Below are positions 26,728-35,400 of a stretch of 61,584 nt of DNA, one piece after another. Each line of letters opens with the position of its first letter. Positions within the stretch are counted from its first letter, which is position 1. The stretch is taken from positions 1-61,584 of the forward strand of contig JACKBV010000027.1 in assembly GCA_020634315.1 (NCBI GenBank), written 5' to 3'. The DNA comes from Ardenticatenaceae bacterium (GTDB lineage Bacteria; Chloroflexota; Anaerolineae; Promineifilales; Promineifilaceae). Made by a program: the position numbers and the translations under genes. Under the pieces are notes generated by a model. That model saw nothing but the letters and a program-made list of their open reading frames with translations. It was not told where the DNA came from and searched no databases.

Positions 26728-27722
26728 ATGAAATTACTCATCTTAGGCGGCCCCAAATTTCTGGGACGCTACACCATTGAAGCAGCGCTGGCAGACAACC
26801 ATGAAGTAACCTTGTTTAATCGCGGGCAAACCAACCCGGACGCTTACCCGGATGTGGAAAAGCTGCGCGGCAATCGGGATGGCGATCTATCAGCGCTAAA
26901 CGGCCGTTCCTGGGATGCCGTCATCGACACCTGCGGCTATGTGCCGCGCATCGTCGGCGCATCGGCACAACTGCTGGCTAACACGGTCGAACATTACACC
27001 TTTGTCTCCAGCATTTCAGTCTACGCCAGTACGGCCGTTCCCGGCCTCGACGAAAACACACCAGTTGGCACCATAGACGATGAAACCGTAGAAGAAATTA
27101 CCGGCGAAACCTACGGCCCATTAAAAGCACTGTGCGAACAAACCGCCGAATACTACTTCCCCAATCGCACCAACCATGTCCGCGCCGGGCTAATAGTCGG
27201 CCCGCACGACCCATCCGACCGCTTCACCTATTGGCCGGTACGCCTGCATCGCGGCGGCGAAGTGCTGGCTCCGGCACACCAGACACGCTCGTGCAGTTTG
27301 TCGATGTGCGCGATTTAGCAACCTGGATGGTACGCATGGCCGCCGGTCGCGTCACCGGAATATTCAATGCCACCGGGCCAGACACCCCCCTGACAATGGG
27401 CGGACTGCTCAGCGCCTGCCAGAAAGCCATTCCCACCCCATCTTCTCTGACCTGGGTAGATGATGACTTTTTGCTGGCAAAGGAAGTGGGGCCTTGGATG
27501 GAATTGCCGCTCTGGATTCCCGCCTCCGACAAGGACGCGCCGGGATTCAGCGCCATTGATTGTAACCGCGCCTTTGACGCCGGTCTCACATTCCGTCCGC
27601 TGCACGAGACAATCCAGGATACGCTTGCCTGGGCTTTGCAACGTGACCCGGATTGGAAGTGGCGTGCAGGCATGGAAGCGGCAAAGGAAACGGCCGTATT
27701 ACAGGCATGGCACAACCGCTGA
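26728..27722 (+). CDS. NAD-dependent epimerase/dehydratase (extended SDR), one frameshift
   Basis: About 331 residues after correction. The NAD-binding motif LILGGPKFLGRYTIEAAL opens the protein, followed by FNRGQTNPD, DTCGYVPR, and the VSSISVYAS strand. The usual YxxxK is replaced by YGPLKALCE, which still has Tyr and Lys three apart. This is the plant-chloroplast/bacterial CSP41-like isomerase-reductase group rather than a classic sugar epimerase. AAGGAG precedes ATG 26728, and a start at 26686 would add unrelated residues. Frame is lost near 27283, after which TLVQFVDVRDLATWMV resumes. Substrate unknown. Confidence 0.83.
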
Positions 27723-27750
27723 TAAACACATAGACCCGTCCCCCCTTAAC

Positions 27751-27802
27751 AAAGCGGAGATTAGCGTGTGCTAATGGATTAGCATGCGCTAATCTTCGCT
27801 TT
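27751..27802. terminator. Bidirectional terminator between convergent genes
   Basis: AAAGCGGAGATTAGCG... pairs with ...CGCTAATCTTCGCTTT, a stem of more than 20 bp with few mismatches, ending in TTTT on the plus strand and in a T-rich tract on the minus strand. It spans the last codons of the minus-strand STAND gene. Confidence 0.8.
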
Positions 27803-30498
27803 TCTCTTGCAAACGACGCGTAGCCGCCACTTCCTGCTCCATGCCCAGCGTGCTGAACAGCTGAACGGCCGTTTCCAAAGCCGCACCTCCTGCAACCTGT
27901 TCACCCTGCGCCAATAACACCTCGCCCCAAATACGCCAGGCATACGCCTCCATGTAGCGATCCCCATTTTCCTGCGCATGCTGCTGGCTGCGCTGAAAAT
28001 GCGCCGCCGCCGCATCCAAGTCTTCTTCAGCACGCGCCACCAGCCCCAACGTGTAATAGGCATAGGGCTGCGTGTGCGTCTCTTCCAGGCGCAGCACTTT
28101 GTAGGCGGTAGTCGTCGCCGCCGCCAGCTTGCCCGTTTCATAATAGGCTTCGGCCAACGTGGACGCGGTAACGGCCGTCCAGTAAGGAATTCGCGCCTCC
28201 TCAAAAAAGGCAACGGTTGGCTCGGCAACGCGCACGGCATCGGCAAAGCGCCCCGCCTGAAAATAGTGCGCGGCAATAGAACTGTTCATCTTCTCCTGGC
28301 TCAGCCGGTCGCCAATGCGGGCAAAAAAGCGCGACGCCTCCTCGCCATGATGCAGCGCCTTTTCTAGCTGCGCCATGCGCCCCCAGGTCTTGGAAAGCTC
28401 ACGATGTGTCCGCGCCAGCCCCGCGTCATGGCCTGCTTCGGCGGCAAACTGCAACGCGCTTTCAAACAACGCGATGGCTTCCGCATAAGCGCCGCTCTCT
28501 TCCTTGACAATGGCTTGCAGATGGGCGGCCTCATACTGCGCCAACTGCGCCTCGCGCCATGCCTCTTCAACTGCCGCTGCTGAATATGCGTGACGCCGCG
28601 CTGATAATGAAACTGTACCAGCTTGTTTAACAGACCGGCCGTCACCGTCATGCCTTCTTCGTATCGTTCCAGGGCGCGGTAAGGATAGCCCAACGCATTG
28701 AGGAATTCGCCTTCTAGCAAGGCAGCACGCGCCGCCATTTCGCTGCTGCGCGACCAGGAAACAGTTTTAACGGCCGTTAATCCCGCCTCGCTCGCCCCAT
28801 GCAGTTGATACAACTCAGCCTGAATCAAGGCCAACGCCTCCCGTTCGCGCCGCTGCAAATGCCGATTGGAAAGCTGCTCAAACAGCGCCAACGCTGTGCC
28901 GCCATAGCCGCGCCCAATCTCTTGCTGCCGCTGCGGGAACCAGACCTGCACCGCCGCCCGCGTTTCGCCCGCCTCGTGGTAATGATAGGCCGCCGCCGTG
29001 AACTCGCCGCGCATGGCCCGGATTTCGGCAGCCGCCAAATGGCACTGCTCCCGCAGCGCCGCCGGGAAATATTGCCCATCGTGGTACAGCAAATCGCGGA
29101 TAACGGGCAGCACGCTCATTCCGCCCAGGCTGTCTTGCTGCACCAACTGCCCTTGCTGCAAGCGTGCCAGCACGTCAGCCTGTCCCCAGGCGTCGGCCGG
29201 AGCCGCACTGCGAAAGACACAAAGTTGTTGCAGCAAATCTTGTTCGTCGCCAGCCAACCGCTGCCAGAGGCGACGCCAAAGGGCGTGCAGAGCCGGTGTG
29301 TGCGGCAGTTCGGCGCTCACCTCGCCCAATGGGAGGCCGCTGCGGGCCAACGCCAGGCAGAGGTGCAGCAGTCGCGGATTGCCGCCGGTGTAGGTGTGCA
29401 ATTGGGTCAGTTCGTTGGCGGTGTGGGCAATGGTGGCATTGGAGAGGAATACGGCCGTTTGCGGCACCGTCAATCCGGCAAGGGTATAGTGCGCGTCGGC
29501 CAACGGCGCGGGCTGCTGCGCAAGCAGCAGCAAGGGCGCTACCGGGCGCAATCCATCAATGAACTCGCGCACTTGCAGCTGGTTGGTTGTCAGCAAATCC
29601 GCATCGGGAAAGATGACATCCAACTCGTCAATGCAAATGAGCGGCGGCGGTGTTAGCTGTTGCAAGTCGCCGCGTGCCTGTGCCAGCGCCAGATCAGGGT
29701 TATCGACGCGGCCACCATCGGCAATTAACTGCTGCCACAAACCAGACGCGCCTTGTTGATGCAGAAAGTAGCCCAAGGAAAACAGCAGGCAGTCGAGGCG
29801 GTCGTTGAAGGTGGGGCGCAGGGTGTACCAGAAGACGGGCTGCCGTGACCAACGACGGGCGACGGCGGCGGCGAGGGTTGTTTTGCCGACGCCGCCTGGC
29901 CCGGATAAGGCGACGGTACGGCTGGCTTGTAAATCGTCCAGGCATTGGGTGATGAGGTCTTCACGGCCGATGAGGGATGCTGCTGCGTAACGGCCGTTCC
30001 AGGCGCAGTGTCGGCCGTACAGTTTGCAGCAGTGCTTCGCCAACGCCGCCTGGCTGCAATTTTCAGATGGTTGAAATAAGACGCGCGGCTGATGGTGAGA
30101 AAATCACAAACGGCAATGTCATTGTCGGCGCGGGGGGCGATGTGCGGCGGGAAAAACTGGCGCAAATAACGGAGTTCCAGCAGCAAATAGAGGTAACGCG
30201 CCCCTTTGTGCCCCATTTCGGCACGCTCGTCGTTGACGGCGGCCAGCAGCAATTCGCGGTTGGCGGGCAGCTCTCCCGGCCAAAGGGCGGCGGCGGCAGC
30301 GATGATGGCCGCTTGCAATGCCTGCCCGCGCCCGGCGGCAGTCAACTGCTCGTTTTCTTGTCCGCCAAGAAAGTAGGGGGCGGCTAAGGGCGACGATTGC
30401 CCCAGCCATTCCGCATCGGGGAAACGGTTGAGTGCTTGCCGCACTTGATCGACATAGCTGATAGCTTTTGTGGATTTTGGTCTTTGTTGAGCAGACAT
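27789..30498 (-). CDS. STAND-type ATPase with C-terminal TPRs, two frameshifts
   Basis: About 900 residues joined over three frames. The N-terminal about 150 residues end in a helix-turn-helix-like segment (FLTISRASYFNHLKIA). Then an NTPase of the STAND/NB-ARC kind: Walker A LSGPGGVGKTTLAAAVARR, Walker B PPLICIDELDVIFPD, TGGNPRLLHL sensor. The second half is a superhelix of tetratricopeptide-like repeats (ALFESALQFAAEAGHDAG, AVRVAEPTVAFFEEA, AAAHFQRSQQHAQENGD). Such proteins are signalling hubs or transcription regulators switched by a ligand bound to the repeats. Frame is lost near 30050 and 28560. No partner gene is evident. Confidence 0.82.
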
Positions 30499-30678
30499 GT
30501 TTTAGACTAAAACGGGAAAACTCTAGACTTATTTACAAGGATACATGGTAGCATATTTTCTGATTTGGCCGAGGCCTGGTTTAATGATGATTCTGTTAAC
30601 GAGTTTGCAATGGCAACGGCCGTTATCATGTATGGTTAAGATGCGATGATCAGTTTGCGTATATTAGGAGATATAGAT

Positions 30679-31504
30679 ATGGCTTCCCGTAAAAAACAAT
30701 TGATTCCTGTTCTCATGCTGTCGCTAATGCTCTTTTTCCTGGTTGTCACCACACAGGCACAGGCAGCGCCTATCAAGGAAACCTGGCGCAGCACCTGGCA
30801 GGTAGCGGCCGATTTCATTGGCGACCAGCCCAACGTAACCCTTATCGTTTCCGTTGAGCATCTAAACAGCGGCGGCGTGTGGACAGCGATACAGCACAGA
30901 GAGCGTGCTGCTGGCGTGTGTCACGGCGGGCGGCGTCTCGTTTACCAACGATACGGCCGTATTCGATGGCACCGGCTCCATTCAATGCGCCATGCCCTCA
31001 TTGCAAGAAATCGTTTATGACATGACAAACGGCCGTTACACGCCGCAAACAAGCTGCAACTGCAAAGGCAATCCCACCATCCTCGCCGACGTACAACTAA
31101 CACCCAACACCACCGGCAGCGATTGGGAGAACCCACTCGTCCATCGCGCCCTTGGCACCAGCACAGACATGGCCCTGGCAGCCACAGTCCCCGCTTACAG
31201 CACCATTCCACAGGCGTTTATGCAGCTCAACGTCGTCGGCAATCTGGCACAAAGCAACCCGTTTATTGCCAACCACATGCCCAATTCACTCGCGGCAAGC
31301 TATGTCAAAGTCATTGCCGGCATGCAGCCCGCATTTTTGGCAAACGGCGCAGATCCAGGAACAGGCACACCACCCGCCAGCGGGCTGGCTGTTTCCAATG
31401 CAGCCACCACCCTGACCATCGGCTATTCGCCCATCAGCGGCCAATCGCTGCACGGCGTGCTGCACAGTTTGAATGTAGACCCAGGCTGTTATGGCACGGG
31501 GTAA
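30679..31504 (+). CDS. Small secreted protein of unknown function, one frameshift
   Basis: About 274 residues in two frames. A clear signal peptide (KKQLIPVLMLSLMLFFLVVTTQAQAA, cleavage after AQA) precedes a mature chain with no family I recognise. Two Cys pairs (ACVTAGG...IQCAMPS and SCNCKGN) may form disulfides. It lacks an anchor. ATG 30679 has AGGAGA in front; an upstream ATG at 30646 would spoil the signal peptide. The frame is lost near 30890, and the second part continues VLLACVTAGGVSFTNDTAVFDG. Two terminators follow the stop codon. Confidence 0.7.
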
Positions 31505-31532
31505 GCCCCATCAGCCGTAAGCCACGAACCAT

Positions 31533-31568
31533 AAAGCCGGTTGTTGCTCACAAACAACCGGCTTTTTT
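31533..31568 (+). terminator. Intrinsic terminator after the small secreted protein gene
   Basis: AAAGCCGGTTGTT and AACAACCGGCTTT form a perfect 13-bp stem with a 7-nt loop followed by T6. Confidence 0.9.
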
Positions 31569-31573
31569 GCGCC

Positions 31574-31613
31574 AATCTCCAAGTTGCAAATTGTGAATTG
31601 CAACTTGGAGATT
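31574..31613 (+). terminator. Second hairpin with 16-bp arms and T-rich tail
   Basis: AATCTCCAAGTTGCAA and TTGCAACTTGGAGATT pair perfectly around an 8-nt loop, then TTTTATTT. It lies directly after the first terminator, so it may act as a back-up or serve the opposite strand. Confidence 0.7.
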
Positions 31614-31640
31614 TTTATTTGCAACCTGCGCCTTTGTGGG

Positions 31641-31707
31641 CGATAAGCGGTGATCGGTTATCGGTAAGCGGTGAAGCGGTAAGCGGTGAACGGTGATCGG
31701 TAAGCGG
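31641..31707. repeat. Heptamer tandem repeat (nCGGTRA)n
   Basis: Imperfect units of seven bases (GCGGTGA, TCGGTTA, TCGGTAA, GCGGTAA, ACGGTGA) follow each other for about 65 bp. The same repeat forms a longer array at 50607-50681 and a short trace at 37691-37716. It resembles the heptanucleotide STRR repeats of filamentous cyanobacteria. Confidence 0.8.
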
Positions 31708-31860
31708 TTATTCCGAAAACTCAGCGCCCCTGCGCCTCTGCGCGAGTCCCCTCCCCACAAACACAAAGTTTAGCCAACCGGAAGCGGTAAGCGGTTATTC
31801 CGAAAACTCAGCGCCTCCGCGTCTCTGCGCGAGTCCCTCCCCCTGAAACACAAAGTTTAG
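31701..31860. repeat. 73-bp direct repeat, two copies
   Basis: Copy 1 at 31701-31773 and copy 2 at 31788-31860 run from TAAGCGGTTATTCCGAAAAC to CACAAAGTTTAG with only a few differences in the middle. Fourteen bases separate them. Both begin within heptamer-like sequence. No gene is visible in either; 31861-31940 carries one iterated palindrome and the globin ribosome-binding site. Confidence 0.85.
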
Positions 31861-31940
31861 ACTAAAACGGCCGTTTCCTGGACTCACAACACCCCATCCC
31901 CTGTATCCTGCATCCATACCGCAAAACAAGGAGATAACAA

Positions 31941-32377
31941 ATGATTAGCCAACAAGACAAAACACTCGTCCGCAGGGACCTTCGCTCAGATCGAACCCAT
32001 TGCCGACCAGGCAGCCGCGCTGTTTTACAGCCGTCTTTCACCATCGTCCCCAATATCGCGCCATGTTCAAGCACAACATGGACGAACAAGGCATGAAACT
32101 GATGCAGACCATTGGCGTCGCCGTCGCCCACCTGGACAAATTAGGCGACATCGTGCCCGTCGATAAAAGCTCGGCCAGCGTCATGCCGGTTACGGCGTGC
32201 AGCCCGCAATTCGACACGGTAGGCGAAGCGCTGCTCTGGACATTGGAACAAGGGCTGGGCGATGCCTTTACGCCCACAAGCGAAACAAGCGTGGGCGGCC
32301 GTTACATCACCCTCGCCGACACCATGAAAATGCCACTACAGCGCAGAAATGGCCTAAGCGCCAGCCATCAATCGTAG
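31941..32377 (+). pseudogene. Bacterial single-domain globin, broken by at least five frameshifts
   Basis: The segments MISQQDKTLV, then FAQIEPIADQAAALFYSRL, QYRAMFKHNMDEQGMKLMQTIGVAVAHLDKL, GQRHAGYGVQPA, FDTVGEALLWTLEQGLGDAFTP and AWAAV-YITLADTMK appear in order but in different frames. Together they match the globin domain of flavohemoglobin-like proteins, with the proximal His in QRHAGYGV. Such globins bind oxygen or NO. AAGGAGA precedes ATG 31941. The indels are far denser here than in the neighbouring genes, but residue-level conservation is high, so either very recent inactivation or poor local sequence. Confidence 0.78.
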
Positions 32378-32441
32378 AACCGTGCCGTAACCCGCCACGG
32401 CTTACGGCTTACCTATATCAATACGAGGACGAAACACGATT

Positions 32442-35400
32442 GTGAAGGATTCATTCAATAAAACAATAACCACCAACAGAGCCAGTTTGCGGCTGTTTTT
32501 GCTGCTGCTGGCCCTGGGCTTGTTCCTGGCAAGCAGCCTGGGACGGTCGCCCCTGCCCCCTTTGCCCGGCACTTCTGGCCTGGCAACGGTGCTGGCACAG
32601 CCGGAAATCACCGCCCTGCGCACTGAAAACAGCCGCCATTACGATTTGGGAAACGGCCGTTACGCCGCCGTCATCCAACCCTTAGCCCCGGCAGGCGGCA
32701 CAACCGCCGCCTGGGGTGCCGTCCAAGAACAGGTACAAGGATCCGTCGCCCTGGTCGAAGGACAGCCCGAAACAGACAAACCCGCCTTCGCCCAGGCCTG
32801 CGTCGGCAACTTCGTCGATGGCGATGGCGTGCGCAGCCTGCGCCGCGCCTATGTCCAATTTCCATTGGCCGGACTGCCCGCCAACGTCACCAGCGCCGAC
32901 ATCGTTGACGCCTCCTTTTACGCCGCGCCCGATGGCACACTGGCCGTCAGCGACAACACGCCAGAGCCATTCTTTGAAGAGAACGGCTTCACCGAAATGG
33001 CCGTCACCGTGCATCCGGTACAAGACGACAGTTGGATCGCCGCCGTGCAAAGCGCCAGCACACTGACCGACTGGCCGACAATGGGTACGGCCGTTGCCCC
33101 CCTGGTCGGCGATGACGGCTATCTGTGGAAAGACGACGACGCCACCAACTGGATCGCCACCGGTTGGGACGTCACCAACGCCGTGCAAGATTGGTACGAC
33201 ACACCCACCGACAACTTTGGCCTGGCGCTGCGCATGGCCGACAGCGAAGTTTTCGCCGATTACACCGTGCCGGATAGCGGTCTGCCCGCCACATTTATGT
33301 GCTTCCCCAGCCCTTCTACTTATGATTACGCCACCTACCCCGATGGCAGCCCGTTGGGCGCTTACTTCACCAGTGGGCCGGGTATGGCCTTGGTGGTTGA
33401 ATACACCATTCGCACCCTGGCCGCAGACGATTACCTGGAAACGGCCGTGCCCAACACCGCCCCCGCCGACGCCTACGTCAATCAGGCACACCATTACAAC
33501 CTGCTGCCCGACAACACCCAATGGCAGCTTCTCGCCACACGGGGCAATCCATCCACCGGTTTCCCCCTGGCAAACGTGCCCGTAGAGCTGTATGAATACA
33601 ACTTCGGCACCGGCGTCTCGCGCGTCCGCGCCGACGATGGCCGCATGACCCCCAACTACATCGCCATCAACCCAGGCGCTATCGCCCCAGCAGAGACGGT
33701 CATCGCCCAGGTGTTGCCGGAAGTATCGCCAACCGACGCGGATCACGACGACAAAGAATACCGGCTGCAATTCTTATCCGCGCTGTCCGCGCCGCCCTCC
33801 ATGCCCATCCCACCCGGCAGCGCCATCACCATCCCCCTTGTCTGGCCGGCAGATAACATGCTGCTGGGGCAAGAATTAGCCTTCGCCGCCGACACAACCG
33901 TCGAAGTACGTATTGATGGGCTTTCGCAAAACAACGATGTGCGCATCTTTGCGCCGACCAGCGACTATGAAAGCCGCGACGGCGCTGGCGCACTGCTGCT
34001 GACATACGACGGCCTGGTGCATGAAATAGAATTCAGCGTCAACGATGACACCGCCGGGAACTGGCTGCTGGCCTTCACACACGTCCTCGCCGACCCCGTC
34101 GCGCCAGAGGTGGAAGTAACCGTATGTGCCAACAGCGATGATGTCGTGCGCTATCCGCTGGATGGCACATGTATCGAACTGCGTCGCCCCGACCCGGCCA
34201 CTTTTAACGAGGACAATTTGAAAACGGCGGGCAATGTGCGCGTCTACAGCCCCGGCGGCTTTAGCGGCAACTGCGCCCTTGGCTGCACGACCATCAACAC
34301 CGCGCCTACCGGTGAAGCGGTGATGCCGCTGATTGGTCATGTGAGCAATCCCAACGAATGGGTGGCCTTGAAAGGAGGCACGGCGACGGTATTCAACGCC
34401 ATCAACCAACATGTCGATATTTCCGATGGGACGCGGCTGGTGCTGGCGGACTTCGCCGACCCGGATGCGATTGTGTCGCTGCCGGTGCTGCGCGGCGCGT
34501 TCACGGTGGATACGGCAGGGATGATTACGGCCGTTTCCACTCCCGCCAACACCTTCCTTCTGGTAAACAGCCCAATGGCCCCGGCCGATGATAACGGCGG
34601 CGTGGGCGACAAAAACGGCTGGGAATATGGCATCAACTTGCAGCAAGGCCGCATGATAGCCGACGGCCCGGTGGAACGTGCCGTACAGCCCAACCCGGAT
34701 GGCGGCGAACACACCTTCACGTTTGATGCGGCCTGGAGCATTGCCGCGCAGGGTGGCGCATCCTTGCAAGGGGAGATTGACCTGGTGCAGGTTGCCCCCC
34801 TGCCCATCCTCGTCGGTGTGCTGGAGCTGTCGCCGCCCGATGGCAATGGATACGCGCTGGAGTTTGACGATACGGCCGTAAACACGGCTCTACCCCAGCA
34901 AATTCCCCCTTTCCGCCAGATTCGCTTTAGCGGCGCGACACTGGCGCAAAAGGCCGACCTGGGCGGTGCGCGTGTTGCCGTGCAAGGCGTACTGCTGCCC
35001 CCCGACATGGAACCGGCAACTGCGGACAAAATCTTCTGCGGCGAGAGCTGCCTCTCCCTGCGTGGGCCGGATGACAGCCTGGCTGCGCCCGACTATGAAT
35101 TCCGCATGCCCGACCTGATCATCCAAAATCAAGCTGGCACGCTGGCCTATGGAGAAGGGCAAAACGTGACCATTCTCAGCAATGATCACCCGCTGGCCGC
35201 GTCCGGTTTTGACGGCGTCTCCTTTAGCTTCGAGGCATTTGAAGGGGAAATCTCCATTCGCCAGGGGTACTGCCCCGGACTGCGCGACCCATTTGACCCG
35301 AAAGCGGAACCGCCGCCAGAAGGGCCATTGACGACCATTGTTGAAGGCCGCGCCTCGATGAATATTCCCGGCATTGGCGAAAGTAACACGGACGTGAGCA

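Noticed and set aside
32682..33770. 362-codon minus-strand frame opposite the giant secreted protein
   Set aside because: It lacks stops because of high GC third positions in the real gene; glycine/valine-rich composition, no start site, no motif.
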